Translations under genes and position numbers: made by a program
Notes under the pieces: model-generated
What the model was told of the DNA's origin: nothing
Database searches by the model: none
What the model saw: only the letters and a program-made list of their open reading frames with translations
Source of the DNA: JAHRVQ01 sp964548025
GTDB taxonomy: Bacteria > Pseudomonadota > Gammaproteobacteria > Pseudomonadales > Azotimanducaceae
Length of the DNA: 64,000 nt
Assembly (NCBI GenBank): GCA_964548025.1
Contig: CAZJRI010000001.1
Location: forward strand, 1 to 64,000
Reading direction: 5' to 3'
In this document: positions 43,107-53,297 of the stretch, in pieces
Position numbering within the stretch: position 1 is the first letter of the stretch
Layout: every line of letters starts with the position of its first letter

Positions 43107-43973
43107 ATGAAACTGATCTTGATTGTCTTGCTGCTGTCACCCTTGCCAGCCTGCGTAGTGGTCGTAGGAAATGGTGCAGCAGAATCAAATACGAAAGAGC
43201 GTGACGGCCTCTATGAAGTGGCGCACCCCCGCTTGAATCCCGCAGTGTTGGACAGCCGGAAAGAAAACCGCTCCATGAAAAGCATGCAACTGGATAGCGA
43301 TCAGATTCGGAGAGTTGAGTTTCTCGTGCCTGTCCGACTGAATCTCGTTTTCGGCGGTGAATCTTATATCAGGTTGCGCGGCGACCCTGCAGTCGTTGAG
43401 AAGGTCGATGTCATTCGTGACGGTGATCAGCTCACAATAGACAGCATCAGCCATGCGCCTGGCTTGCTGGAGGTGGACCTGGCGGCAGTATCCATTGATT
43501 CAATACGTCTGCTTAAACGTGGGCCGGTTAAGCAGGAGAGTGCATATTCAGGCATGGTAACTGTGAAGATTGAGGATGATATAACCACAAGGATTGACGA
43601 AATTGTCGCCGGACAGATCAATATCCTGATGAACGACTACGGCAAGCTCCGCGTGGGGAATCTTGCAAGTGAACGAATCAAGGTGGTAGTCAGGGATCAG
43701 GGTAACTTCAGCGTGGGTAATGCTCTCTCTGAAGAATTAGACGTAGTGATTGAAGGTCATGGGGGCATTAGTTTTTCTGGCAGGACAGATAGCCAGACAA
43801 TTCGCATGTACGGATACGGCAGGTATTCTGCTGATGAACTCGAATCGAAATCTGCTGACCTGTTTGTCAGAGGATACGGTGCTTCGCATCTGTGGGTAAA
43901 TGATAACCTGAGGCTCGATGTAAGGCAGTATGCCTCAGTGCACTATCGTGGTGAACCTGTACTTAGTCTTTAG
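43107..43973 (+). CDS. Lipoprotein with GIN (DUF2807) beta-helix domain
   Basis: A 288-aa secreted lipoprotein. The signal peptide ends in the lipobox LPAC (Cys at about residue 16). The rest is a repeated beta-strand domain of the DUF2807/GIN type (putative auto-transporter adhesin head): VEFLVPVRLNLVFGGESYIRLRGDP, then short turns on G and D such as YGKLRVGNLASERI and QGNFSVGNALSEEL. The protein is probably at the outer membrane or periplasm. Its role is unknown. It stands alone between an operon of acyl-CoA dehydrogenases and a convergent metallo-hydrolase. Confidence 0.75.
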   Translation: MKLILIVLLLSPLPACVVVVGNGAAESNTKERDGLYEVAHPRLNPAVLDSRKENRSMKSMQLDSDQIRRVEFLVPVRLNLVFGGESYIRLRGDPAVVEKVDVIRDGDQLTIDSISHAPGLLEVDLAAVSIDSIRLLKRGPVKQESAYSGMVTVKIEDDITTRIDEIVAGQINILMNDYGKLRVGNLASERIKVVVRDQGNFSVGNALSEELDVVIEGHGGISFSGRTDSQTIRMYGYGRYSADELESKSADLFVRGYGASHLWVNDNLRLDVRQYASVHYRGEPVLSL

Positions 43974-44009
43974 CCTTGATGATCGTTATCTGGATAACAC
44001 GTCTGAAAT

Positions 44010-44912
44010 TCAGGGCAGGTTGTAAACCGATGCTATTCCAGGCTTTTCTTCTGAACAGTTGACTCTTTCCATGGCAACGAGTCTTTCCATTGCTGCCAGT
44101 ACAGATCTTGCCGCAGCACCGTGAAGGCTCTTATCCGTATCGACGTACATGATCTTGACCATTTCGTCGATGACATTGGTACCATTTTGAAGGCAGTCAA
44201 TGATCTGCTGCTCCCTTTCCAGGCGATGATCAATGAATGATTGAACGTAAGATTTTACATCTTTGATGCAGGTGCCATGTGCTGGCCAGTAGATTTCATC
44301 ATCACGCTCAAGCAGTAAATCGAGGCTTCGCATGTATTCGGTCATATCACCATCAGGAGGTCCTATTACGCTTGTAGACCAACCCATGACATGATCACCT
44401 GTAAACAGGGCATTTTCCTCCTTTAAAGCGTAACAGACATGATTTGAAGTATGCCCGGGTGTATAAACGCATTCTAATGTCCAGCCATCCCCTTCAATAG
44501 GATCCCCGTTCCTGACTTCGACATCAGGCGTAAAATCCATATCGCCACCTTCATCAATGGCGACTCCGGCCGCTATCTTACCGGCGCCGTGGGGTCCGTA
44601 GCCATAGGTTCGGGCATTCCAGAATTCTTTTAACGGTTGTGCAGCAGGGGAGTGGTCACCATGTGTATGAGTGATGAGAATATGAGTAATTTCCTCCCCT
44701 TCAAGGCATTGCTTAAGTGCTTCGATGTGTTCTTGCAGGAGCGGGCCGGGATCAATTACCGCTACCTTTCCCCTGCCGATGACATAGGATACGGTGCCAC
44801 GAAAAGTAAAACCGCTTGGATTCTTCGCGGTAATTCGTCGAATGAGAGGGCTCAGGGTTTCGAGCTTCCCGTATTCGAAATCGTACTTGTACGTGAATGG
44901 GATTTTTTTCAT
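44010..44912 (-). CDS. MBL-fold metallo-hydrolase (LACTB2/RNase-like group)
   Basis: A 300-aa metallo-beta-lactamase fold protein. The metal motif is THTHGDHSPA (about residues 82-91), with YTPGHTSNHVCY, LFTGDHVMG, YWPAHGT and a C-terminal winged-helix-like part around AARSVLAAMERLVAMERV. The order and length match the LACTB2-like hydrolase group in which human LACTB2 is an endoribonuclease; bacterial members' substrates are mostly unknown. The divergent SDR gene begins 156 bp away. Confidence 0.85.
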   Translation of the reverse strand: MKKIPFTYKYDFEYGKLETLSPLIRRITAKNPSGFTFRGTVSYVIGRGKVAVIDPGPLLQEHIEALKQCLEGEEITHILITHTHGDHSPAAQPLKEFWNARTYGYGPHGAGKIAAGVAIDEGGDMDFTPDVEVRNGDPIEGDGWTLECVYTPGHTSNHVCYALKEENALFTGDHVMGWSTSVIGPPDGDMTEYMRSLDLLLERDDEIYWPAHGTCIKDVKSYVQSFIDHRLEREQQIIDCLQNGTNVIDEMVKIMYVDTDKSLHGAAARSVLAAMERLVAMERVNCSEEKPGIASVYNLP

Positions 44913-45067
44913 ATGAACTGCTTAATTGAAGTCTGAAGCCAACGAAGCATAGCGGATTCAAATGCCCGTCACCAGTTTAGGCGCCCATTGCTGACAGCCC
45001 CACTGAAAGACTCTAATATGTGCCGACTTTTTGTAGAACCAACAAATGCTATTAGTGAGGTGGAATT

Positions 45068-45823
45068 ATGTCAGTAAAAGGTCGATTGGCGCTGGTCACA
45101 GGCGGAAGTCGTGGGGTAGGAAAGGCAATATCATTGGGGCTTGCAGCGGACGGGGCTGATATAGCGGTTAACTACTCGCGAAATGCGGAGGCCGCTGAAG
45201 AGACAGTTGAGGAAATTCGCGCTATGGGACGTAAAGCCAATGCTTATCAGGCGTCCGTGCAGAATTTTGAACAAGATGAAGATATGGTGAGGCAGATCAC
45301 AGAACAAATGGGCCCTGTGGGTATCCTTGTCAACAATGCAGGAATTGCCAGTAAAGGGCGAGCAGTAGTGGATACCGACCCCGAGGAGCTGTTGAAAGTG
45401 GTCAGTATTCACGCCTTTGCAGCTCACTATCTGTCTAAACTGGTCCTGCCTTCAATGCGAACGGGTGACCGTGGAGACATAATAATGATCTCAAGCGTAG
45501 CAACCAAAGGGCTTTCAGCCAATGGCGCCCCCTATAATATGGGGAAAGCAGCGCTTGAAGCATTGGCCGCAACCCTTTATAAGGAAGAAGTGAAGCACGA
45601 CATTCGAGTCAACGTGGTGGCTCCCGGGCTTGTTGAAACGGAAATGGGCAGGCGTCTGGTCAGGGCAACCCAGGGAGTTGAAGACTTGCGAGAATTGGAT
45701 GAGACCATGCCTTTTGGCAGAGTATGCCAACCGGATGATGTAGCCAATGTCGTACGTTATCTGGTTTCGGATGCGAATTCTTACGTCACAGGTGAACGGT
45801 TATATGTCAATGGCGGCGTTTGA
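45068..45823 (+). CDS. SDR family oxidoreductase (FabG-like)
   Basis: A 251-aa short-chain dehydrogenase with TGGSRGVGKAI, NYSRNAEAAEETVEEI (no acidic residue after strand 2, so NADP(H) is plausible), NNAGIA, Ser in MISSVAT and the active-site YNMGK. It is FabG-like in sequence. GAGGTGGAATT precedes the ATG. The HD-GYP gene starts 32 bp after its stop, so the two may share a transcript. Confidence 0.88.
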   Translation: MSVKGRLALVTGGSRGVGKAISLGLAADGADIAVNYSRNAEAAEETVEEIRAMGRKANAYQASVQNFEQDEDMVRQITEQMGPVGILVNNAGIASKGRAVVDTDPEELLKVVSIHAFAAHYLSKLVLPSMRTGDRGDIIMISSVATKGLSANGAPYNMGKAALEALAATLYKEEVKHDIRVNVVAPGLVETEMGRRLVRATQGVEDLRELDETMPFGRVCQPDDVANVVRYLVSDANSYVTGERLYVNGGV

Positions 45824-45855
45824 CCGGGCTAAAAACGACTAGCAGGAGAAGCGAA

Positions 45856-47613
45856 ATGGCTTCTGACCAGTTTTCCTTTGAGCGGTTGATTGATATTGGC
45901 ATTGCGCTGTCTGCTGAAAAGAACAGCAATCGCTTGATGGAAAGGATTCTTCTTGAAGCTAAGGATATCGGCAATGCAGATGCCGGTACGCTGTATATTC
46001 GCACCAGGGATGACAAGCTCAAGTTTGAGATATTGCGCAATGATAAGCTTGGGACTGCCGCTGGCGGGACCACAGGTGTTGAAATTCAGATGGCACCCGT
46101 TGACATGTATGGCGTTGACGGCAAACCCAATCTCAAAAACATCGTTAGCTACGCGGCCAATACCGGGGAAACAATCAATGTGGTAGACGCCTATGCAACG
46201 GAGGACCTGGATTTCTCCGGTACCAAGAAGTTTGATGAAGCATTTGGGTATCATTCAGAATCATTTCTCACTGTCCCACTAAAAAACAATACAGACAGGG
46301 TAATCGGCGTACTCCAGTTGTTAAATTCACTCGATGCGGAAACGGGTGAGGTTTGCCCGTTTTCAGCCGAGATTCAGCCGCTGATTGAGGCCCTTGCGTC
46401 CCAGGCTGCCGTTTCTCTTGAGAATCAAAACCTGCTGGATGCCCAGAAAAATCTGCTCGATTCCTTTATTGAATTGATGGCCAGCGCCGTTGATGCGAAG
46501 TCCGCGTATACGGGGGGACATTGTCAGCGAGTACCAGAATTGACAAAGATGTTGACCGGTGCTGTCTGTGAATCATCAGACGGACCATTCAAAGAATTTG
46601 ACCTTGATGAAGATGAATGGCATGAGCTTCATATCGGTGCGTGGCTTCACGACTGCGGAAAAGTGACTACGCCTGAGTATGTCGTTGACAAAGCCACAAA
46701 ACTCGAAACCATCACTGACCGAATTCATGAAGTGCGAATGAGATTTGAGCTTCTAAAATCGGAGAAAGTGATTGAATTTCAAAAGAAAATTATTGATGGT
46801 GCGACGAATCCAGATGAGCTGAAAGCTGAACTTGATGCTTCTCTGGCTCAGTTGGATGACGACTTTGAATTCATTGCTGAGTGCAACAAGGGTGGTGAAT
46901 TCATGGAAGAAGAGCGGATTGAACGGGTCAGACGAATAGCCAAAATGGAGTGGACCCGGACTCTTGATGACAGAGCAGGGATATCCATAGAGGAAGAAAA
47001 ACGGAAAAAAAGAGTCACAAAAAGAGAGCTGCCCTGTCGGGAATTCTTATTGGCAGACAGGGAGGACCATATCATAGAACATGATGGTGTGGTTCATTCT
47101 GCGAACCCTGACAATCCATATGGCTTCAAGGTAGAAGTGCCGGAACACAAATATAATCTTGGGGAAGTCTACAATTTATCCATAGCCAGAGGCACGCTAA
47201 CGGATGAAGAGAGGTTCAAGATCAACGATCATATCATCCAGACCATTGTGATGCTGGAGAGTCTGCCGTTTCCTGAACACCTTGAGAAGGTCGCGGAGAT
47301 TGCCGGTGGTCATCATGAGAGAATGGATGGCACCGGATACCCCAAGAAGCTACGAAGTGAAGAAATGTCAATCCCGGCAAAAGTTATGGCTATTGCGGAT
47401 GTCTTCGAAGCACTCACGGCTGTAGATCGACCTTATAAGCTGCCAAAAACACTCAGCGAAAGTGTGAAAATCATGAGTTTTATGGTGAAAGATCAACATC
47501 TGGACGCTGAACTGTTTAAATTGTTCTTAAATTCAGGCGTCTATATGGACTATGCGGACAGGTACCTGTTGCCAGACCAGATCGATGAGGTGGACATTCA
47601 GGCCTACCTGTAG
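45856..47613 (+). CDS. GAF-HD-GYP phosphodiesterase
   Basis: Likely c-di-GMP phosphodiesterase of 585 aa. The GAF domain covers about 10-195 and is closely related to that of the diguanylate cyclase at 25421 (RLIDIGIALSAEKNSNRLME against RLIEIGLALSAEKDLDSLLE). The catalytic domain begins about 225: GGHCQRVPELTK, WLHDCGKVTTPEYVVDKATKL with HD intact, GGHHERMDGTGYPKKL and the DVFEALTAVDRPYK end. Between the HD and GYP parts there is an insertion of about 130 charged residues (for example EFQKKIIDGATNPDELKAE). The start chosen is the ATG with AGGAG seven bases ahead. Confidence 0.92.
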   Translation: MASDQFSFERLIDIGIALSAEKNSNRLMERILLEAKDIGNADAGTLYIRTRDDKLKFEILRNDKLGTAAGGTTGVEIQMAPVDMYGVDGKPNLKNIVSYAANTGETINVVDAYATEDLDFSGTKKFDEAFGYHSESFLTVPLKNNTDRVIGVLQLLNSLDAETGEVCPFSAEIQPLIEALASQAAVSLENQNLLDAQKNLLDSFIELMASAVDAKSAYTGGHCQRVPELTKMLTGAVCESSDGPFKEFDLDEDEWHELHIGAWLHDCGKVTTPEYVVDKATKLETITDRIHEVRMRFELLKSEKVIEFQKKIIDGATNPDELKAELDASLAQLDDDFEFIAECNKGGEFMEEERIERVRRIAKMEWTRTLDDRAGISIEEEKRKKRVTKRELPCREFLLADREDHIIEHDGVVHSANPDNPYGFKVEVPEHKYNLGEVYNLSIARGTLTDEERFKINDHIIQTIVMLESLPFPEHLEKVAEIAGGHHERMDGTGYPKKLRSEEMSIPAKVMAIADVFEALTAVDRPYKLPKTLSESVKIMSFMVKDQHLDAELFKLFLNSGVYMDYADRYLLPDQIDEVDIQAYL

Positions 47614-47709
47614 AAATGCAATGCCAGGTGAATCAGCAAACCGGGCAAACATGATTGTTGTTGAACAGATCAACTTATACTGAATCCTGGCAGGATAGTG
47701 GAATCCTGT

Positions 47710-50700
47710 TTATTCAGCCAATCTCATTTTTCCTGCAAATGCGATTCGGTAGAACACGGGTAAAGCAACCAGTGTGAGCAGGGTTGCAAACGCAAGGCCG
47801 CCCATAATACACACGGCCATCTCACGGAAAAAGGCGTCAGACAATAGCGGTGACATACCTGCAATTGTCGTCCCTGCTGCGAGCATCACTGGACGCAGTC
47901 GGCTCACACTGGCTGAGACCATGCTATCGATAGTCATGCCTTGTTCATCAACCTGCTTGTCAATTTCATCCACCAGCACCACGCAGTTTTTGATCAGCAT
48001 TCCCGATAGGCTCAGAAAACCCAGAAACGAGGGGAAGGTGAACGACAAGTCGGTTACAAGCAGGCTAATCACAACACCGCATACTGTCATCGGTACCGTT
48101 AGCCAGATCACGATAGGTTGACGTAATTTCCCGAACATGAGAATGGTGACAAAAAACATCAGAGCAAAAGTCACCGGAATGCGAGTCCCCAGAGTTTCCC
48201 TCGCTTCCTGACTGCCTTCATACTCTCCACCCCATTCCAACTGGTATCCAGGTGGAAGTTGTATGGCTTCAACGTCACCGCGCATTGCCTCGAACGCCCG
48301 GGTGAAATTGTGTCCCCGTGGAGGGTTTGCAAGGGCACTCACCATTCGTTCGCGGTTACGGCGAAATATCAGGCTGTCTTCAGGCAGCAGTTCAAAGCTG
48401 TCGATGACCTGGGATATGGGTATATGTGATTGTTGTGTCGGGCTCCAGACAGTACGATCTGACAATCCTGCCAGATCAATTCGCTCATGGGCTGGCGCCC
48501 GTGCGATGATCGGTAAAAGTTTATCCGCCTCTCGATACAAGCCAATATTGATACCCAGAGTTGCAAATGCAAGAGATTGATAAACATCAGTGCGCGCAAT
48601 TCCCGCTGTTCGCGCCTGGACATCGTTGAATTGTGGTACCAGTTGGAGTTCGCGTTGGCGCCAGTTGGTTTTTCGATCAACGAAATTGTGTGCGAGATAA
48701 ACATCGAGAGCCTGCTCAGCAAGCTCTCGTAGCACGTCAGGATCAGTACCTGTGAACCTGGCCTCTACTTTCGAATTGCCAACCGGGCTGAATTCACTAC
48801 GCCGAATCTGTAACTCTGCTTCAAGGTTAAATTCGCGCAAACGGGCATCAACATTCTCCATCATATCATTCATCACGTTGACGTCTTCGACTCGTACAAT
48901 CAGATGAGCGTATGCTGAATTCGGTTGCTCAGGTCGAACCGTGGCGGCGAATCGGCTGGTGCCCCGGCCGATGAAACTGCTGACGTCAACGACGCCGGGT
49001 TCTTTTTTTACTTCATCTTCGATTATCTCGATTTCACGAGCAGTTGTGAGAATGTCGGTGCCTTGTGGTAAATAAAAATCGACGAAGAACAGTGGTGTAT
49101 TAGTCATGGGGAAAAAGCTCTGTTTCACCTTGGCAAAACCCCAGAAACAACCTGCGGTAATAGCAAGGATAATCAGCGTCACGAACCAGGCTTTGCGCAA
49201 TCCAAAATTAATCAGCTTGCGATACGGCGTATATCCCCAACCCTGGTACAGATCCGTACCGGTACCCGATGGAATTGTTCGGAGTAGATAACTACCGAGC
49301 AGAGGAGCAACGGTGATCGCCAGTATCCAGCTTAACATCAGTGAGATAGCAACAACCTGAAATAACGATACCAGAAAGTGACCGGTCTCATCCTCAGATA
49401 GCCCAATGGGCGCAAACGCCAAAATGCCAATAACTGTGGCCCCGAGTAATGCATACTGTGTTCTCAAAACAGATTGTGAAGCTGCCTCCTTTGGGGTTAA
49501 TCCACGCTGTACGCCAATCACCATACCCTCTGCGATGACGATGGCATTATCAACCAGCATCCCCATTGCAATCATGAGTGCACCGAGGGAAATTCTTTGT
49601 AGTTCAATGTTAAGGATAGCCATCACAAAGATGGTTCCCATGACGGTGAGCAATAAGATGCTCCCAACGACAGTACCCGCTCTCCAACCCATAAATATGC
49701 AAAGGGCACCTATCACAGTTATCACAGACAAGAGCAGGTTTCGCAGGAAGGTATCAATCGCGTCGCTGACCACTTCATGCTGAAGATAGATCGGATGAGC
49801 CTCTACTCCTAAAGGTAGCTCCCGCAATATAAGCTGCATCTGCTCATCGATCAGTCGGCCCACGCTGACAACGTTAAGCCCTGGCGTTACGGATACACCG
49901 ACTGTAAATGCTGGTTCACCATTGAAGCGGATAATCTGAGGTGGAATTTCGACCGGTCCCCTTGAGATGGTTGCGATATCTGACAGACGAAGTACTTCTG
50001 TTGAACCGGGTCGACCGATTCGCATATCACCCACTGCCTGAACGCTGTCGAATGCCAGTTTCGGTGCAATCGTAAAACGTCTTGAACCATAGGCAACTGA
50101 ACCGGCATCAATTACCTGGTTCTCCTGTGCAATACTCGCAAATAATCTGTCCACAGGAATTCCGAGGCGCACTAACCGCTCGTGATCAACCTCAACGAAA
50201 ATCGCCTCATAAGGTTCGCCCGCTGTTTCGATCTTTGCGACACCGGGTACCAGTTTTAATCTTGTAGACAATTGCCGCGACATATCAGATATGTTGGCTG
50301 CTGAATATCCCGGTGCAGTTATCGCGTACAGTACACCGTAGACATCACCAAAATCATCTTCAACGATCGGCACACCCGTTCCAGGTGGAAGCCGATTATG
50401 GGCTTCACTCACGCGACGACGCAGTTCATCCCAGATCTGTGGTAAATCATCGCCAGCAAATTGTTCCAGCATATCTACCTGGACTTCGGAGCGCCCTGGT
50501 AAGGATTTGGACGTTATATTGTCAACGTAGGGTAACTCCTGTAAGGCGGATTCGATCACATCTGTGACTTCCTGCTCGACTTCCAATGCAGAAGCGCCGG
50601 GATACATCGTAATGATATAAGCGGTGCTGATGGGAAATTCTGGGTCTTCCAATCGTCCTACATTGTCGATGCCGTACAGTCCTCCCAGCAGACAGGAGAA

Positions 50701-50757
50701 AATGATTATCCAGGGATAGAGAGAATTTTCGATTGACCATTGGCCGATGTTTTTCAT
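47710..50757 (-). CDS. RND efflux transporter permease
   Basis: Inner-membrane proton-driven efflux pump of 1015 aa, AcrB-like family of the HAE type. There are two repeats of six helices around large periplasmic loops. ELPYVDNITSKSLPG and SSFIGRGTSRFA lie in the porter loops; the proton relay region is GMLVDNAIVIAEG. The adaptor gene is upstream, with its stop overlapping this start by one base (TGATG), so translation is coupled. No outer-membrane channel gene follows, so TolC-like protein must come from elsewhere. Substrate unknown. Confidence 0.94.
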   Translation of the reverse strand: MKNIGQWSIENSLYPWIIIFSCLLGGLYGIDNVGRLEDPEFPISTAYIITMYPGASALEVEQEVTDVIESALQELPYVDNITSKSLPGRSEVQVDMLEQFAGDDLPQIWDELRRRVSEAHNRLPPGTGVPIVEDDFGDVYGVLYAITAPGYSAANISDMSRQLSTRLKLVPGVAKIETAGEPYEAIFVEVDHERLVRLGIPVDRLFASIAQENQVIDAGSVAYGSRRFTIAPKLAFDSVQAVGDMRIGRPGSTEVLRLSDIATISRGPVEIPPQIIRFNGEPAFTVGVSVTPGLNVVSVGRLIDEQMQLILRELPLGVEAHPIYLQHEVVSDAIDTFLRNLLLSVITVIGALCIFMGWRAGTVVGSILLLTVMGTIFVMAILNIELQRISLGALMIAMGMLVDNAIVIAEGMVIGVQRGLTPKEAASQSVLRTQYALLGATVIGILAFAPIGLSEDETGHFLVSLFQVVAISLMLSWILAITVAPLLGSYLLRTIPSGTGTDLYQGWGYTPYRKLINFGLRKAWFVTLIILAITAGCFWGFAKVKQSFFPMTNTPLFFVDFYLPQGTDILTTAREIEIIEDEVKKEPGVVDVSSFIGRGTSRFAATVRPEQPNSAYAHLIVRVEDVNVMNDMMENVDARLREFNLEAELQIRRSEFSPVGNSKVEARFTGTDPDVLRELAEQALDVYLAHNFVDRKTNWRQRELQLVPQFNDVQARTAGIARTDVYQSLAFATLGINIGLYREADKLLPIIARAPAHERIDLAGLSDRTVWSPTQQSHIPISQVIDSFELLPEDSLIFRRNRERMVSALANPPRGHNFTRAFEAMRGDVEAIQLPPGYQLEWGGEYEGSQEARETLGTRIPVTFALMFFVTILMFGKLRQPIVIWLTVPMTVCGVVISLLVTDLSFTFPSFLGFLSLSGMLIKNCVVLVDEIDKQVDEQGMTIDSMVSASVSRLRPVMLAAGTTIAGMSPLLSDAFFREMAVCIMGGLAFATLLTLVALPVFYRIAFAGKMRLAE

Positions 50758-51821
50758 CAGATTTCGGTTGTCGGTTTGTCCAGCATGCGAACCTTCATGC
50801 CAGCCTGAAGCTGGCTGGCGCCAGATGCGACAATGAGATCACCATTTTTTAGGCCGGTGATTATTGGTACGCCCTGGTCCACGGGCGCCCCTATTTCAAC
50901 GCTCTGTTTGGTTACCATCTGCGTTTGCGGATTAAACATCCAAACGAAGAGGGTCTTGTCCGGGTTGGTTACCAGAGATGCAATGGGCACGGTAATGGTC
51001 GGTAGATCATCCGCATTTGCGGTAATCTCAACCTCGACAGTAGCCGTCATCCCAGGCAAAATATTTTTGTTTTCGGGGGTTTGCATGACGAAAGTTACGC
51101 GGTAGGTCTGTGCAATCTCGTCAGCTTCGCCAGTATTCTCGCGAATGCTCAGCGGGAACATCTCACCAGGCGCGAACGCGAACCTCGCATTCTGTGACAG
51201 GATTCGATCCGGGGTTACCGTTGCCGCCAGTTTTTCCGGGATGCTGGCGTAAACGAATAACTCGCTTAAATCATTGATCCTGACAATTTTGTCACCCGCA
51301 CGGACATTGACATGGTTATTGGTATAACGCCTTGCAATATAGCCTTCAAAAGGCGCCACGATCTTCGCTTCTGCCAGTGCTTCGCGAGCTTGATCATGTC
51401 TAACTTGCCTAAGTTCATAGACAGCACGTGCATCGTCAACGACTGACGGAGAAATACCTTTTTCAGCCAATAGTTTTGCTTTTCGTTTGAGGTCCTGGGA
51501 AGCGAGTTTCAGTTGAACACCAGCTTCTCGTACCGATAACTCGAAGTCTGTGGTATCCAGAGCGCCAATCAAGGTACCTTTGGCGACCGTTTGCCCTTCA
51601 AGAATGGGTAATTCCGCCAGTTGTCCGGACACTTCGAATGACATGTCTACCGTTTGTGCAGCATCGACCCGACCCACGAATTCATGTTTGATAACCTGTT
51701 GGTTTTCCGAGATCAGAAAAATCCTGGCGGGCCTGATCGATTGATCATCAACCTCGGGCACTTCATCTGGAGAACAGCCGATGAGTATTGTTAAAGTCAG
51801 TAATACAACGACTTTCAGCAT
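50757..51821 (-). CDS. RND efflux periplasmic adaptor (membrane fusion protein), lipoprotein
   Basis: A 354-aa adaptor anchored by a lipid on Cys16 (lipobox LIGC). The AcrA-like parts are visible: EGQTVAKGTLIGALDTTDF (biotinyl-lipoyl motif half), a coiled-coil hairpin about 100-150, VAPFEGYIARRYTNNHVNVRAGD (second half) and a beta-barrel to the end. It couples the permease encoded downstream to an outer-membrane channel. No repressor gene lies next to the pair. Confidence 0.93.
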   Translation of the reverse strand: MLKVVVLLTLTILIGCSPDEVPEVDDQSIRPARIFLISENQQVIKHEFVGRVDAAQTVDMSFEVSGQLAELPILEGQTVAKGTLIGALDTTDFELSVREAGVQLKLASQDLKRKAKLLAEKGISPSVVDDARAVYELRQVRHDQAREALAEAKIVAPFEGYIARRYTNNHVNVRAGDKIVRINDLSELFVYASIPEKLAATVTPDRILSQNARFAFAPGEMFPLSIRENTGEADEIAQTYRVTFVMQTPENKNILPGMTATVEVEITANADDLPTITVPIASLVTNPDKTLFVWMFNPQTQMVTKQSVEIGAPVDQGVPIITGLKNGDLIVASGASQLQAGMKVRMLDKPTTEI

Positions 51822-52063
51822 ATAGGTTTCCGCTCCATCATAGTGTCTAATGATGACGAACAGTATTCACCCACAGTCTGTAGTGTTTTAGACAGGTCGA
51901 ATCCAGCCATAGTTTTGATGCATGAAAAAGGCACGCATAGAACCACCTAATTCGATGTTAGTCAATGAGAATCTAGATCTACTTGGATTGCAGAGGGTTA
52001 ATGATTCCCCAGTGCAATGCAGATCCTTTTCACGCAGTGGAATTAAGGAGATCTACGTTCGGG

Positions 52064-52981
52064 CTAGAGGATAAGTTCCTCAACGTGTGCAAGGGAAGAT
52101 TGAGCAAGGGCATCAAGGTCATATCCACCTTCAAGGGTCGAGACTATTCGCCCGGCTGCATGAGAATTTGCTAATTCAACAATCATTCTGGTTATCCAAC
52201 GATAATCTTCTTCGATCAGATTAAGTCCACCGAGTGGATCATCTCGATGGGCATCAAACCCGGCTGATATGAAGATAAGATCTGGATCATGAGACTGGAT
52301 TTCCGATAGCCATTGTTGTTCTATCGCACGCCTGAAGTCACTGCCGGATGTCCCTGCTGCCAACGGGGTGATGATGATGTGCTCATTGCTGAAATCAAGA
52401 TACCTGTTTGGATAGAAATTGTCCTGGAAACTTGAACAAACCAGAACCCGCTCGTCTTCTTTGAATATATCGACGGTGCCGTTGCAATGGTGTACGTCAA
52501 AATCACAAATTGCTATGCGATTAATATCCGGGTGATCAAGGGCGACCCTGGCTGCAACTGCAACATTGTTAAACAGGCAAAATCCCATTGCAGCGGCAAG
52601 CTCGGCGTGATGACCAGGTGGTCGTATTGCACAGAAACCACGCTTTATGTTGTTTTCGAGCACCTCTCTCGTAGTCTCAACGACGGCTCCGACTGCCAGC
52701 TTGGCTGCCCGGGTACTGCCCTCGCTCATGAAAGTATCAGGATCTATCAGAACGATATTGTCTTTCTGTTCACTGCCTTCAATAAAGCTGATATGGGTCA
52801 TCGGGTGGACCAGGGCCAGATCGGAATTCGTTACTTCACTTGCCTGAATATTTCGCATCTCTTTGGCAATACCAGATTGTTCCATCAGGTCCATCACTGC
52901 CTGCAAACGTTCAGGTCTCTCTGGATGTCTACCCATCCGATGATTCATGCAGTCGGGATGACTCATTAGCATTGATTTCAT
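52064..52981 (-). CDS. Histone deacetylase-like amidohydrolase (AcuC/HDAC family)
   Basis: A 305-aa zinc deacetylase. RPPGHHAELAAAMGFCLFNN holds the catalytic His pair, CDFDVHHCNGTVDIF the metal-binding Asp and His, and ISAGFDAHRDDPLGG the last metal Asp. Opening MLMSHPDCMNHRMGRHPERP is typical. Bacterial members act on acetylated small molecules such as polyamines or on protein lysines; the substrate here cannot be told. The neighbours (RND pump and Lhr) give no hint. Confidence 0.92.
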   Translation of the reverse strand: MKSMLMSHPDCMNHRMGRHPERPERLQAVMDLMEQSGIAKEMRNIQASEVTNSDLALVHPMTHISFIEGSEQKDNIVLIDPDTFMSEGSTRAAKLAVGAVVETTREVLENNIKRGFCAIRPPGHHAELAAAMGFCLFNNVAVAARVALDHPDINRIAICDFDVHHCNGTVDIFKEDERVLVCSSFQDNFYPNRYLDFSNEHIIITPLAAGTSGSDFRRAIEQQWLSEIQSHDPDLIFISAGFDAHRDDPLGGLNLIEEDYRWITRMIVELANSHAAGRIVSTLEGGYDLDALAQSSLAHVEELIL

Positions 52982-53060
52982 ATAAATCCTCTCGTTTTGC
53001 TAAGAGAGTATAAGCTATTGACCAGATGAAACGGGTACTGCCCTAAAATTCAGTACAAGT

Positions 53061-53288
53061 GAATGGCACTTACTTAAGGTGTTTGACTATTGATTTGCAT
53101 TGAGCAGGTGGGAGTTTGTTTCCTTAGCACACCCGTGGTCGCAATGGCGACTCCCTTCGCTTACTCAGGAGCCTGTAGTCTCACCTGGGCGGCCCCCTTC
53201 TGTGCGCTCAGCACGGGCTCCACGCTCTGGAAACAAACTCCCACCTACCCAATGCTAACAATGTCCTCTCTTAAAGTAAGTGCCATTA
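53061..53288. mobile_element. MITE-like element, 228 bp, with 10-bp target duplication
   Basis: The ends are a perfect 14-base terminal inverted repeat, AATGGCACTTACTT (53062-53075, and its complement at 53274-53287). Inside lies a further perfect 18-base inverted pair, AGGTGGGAGTTTGTTTCC (53106-53123 and 53229-53246), and the bases between the two pairs also match in part (GATTTGCATTGAGC against GTTAGCATTGGGT), so the arms extend about 60 bases. The middle of about 105 bases is GC-rich and non-coding. CAGTACAAGT flanks the element on both sides (53051-53060 and 53289-53298), a target-site duplication. No transposase is encoded, so it is non-autonomous. Confidence 0.8.
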
Positions 53289-53297
53289 CAGTACAAG

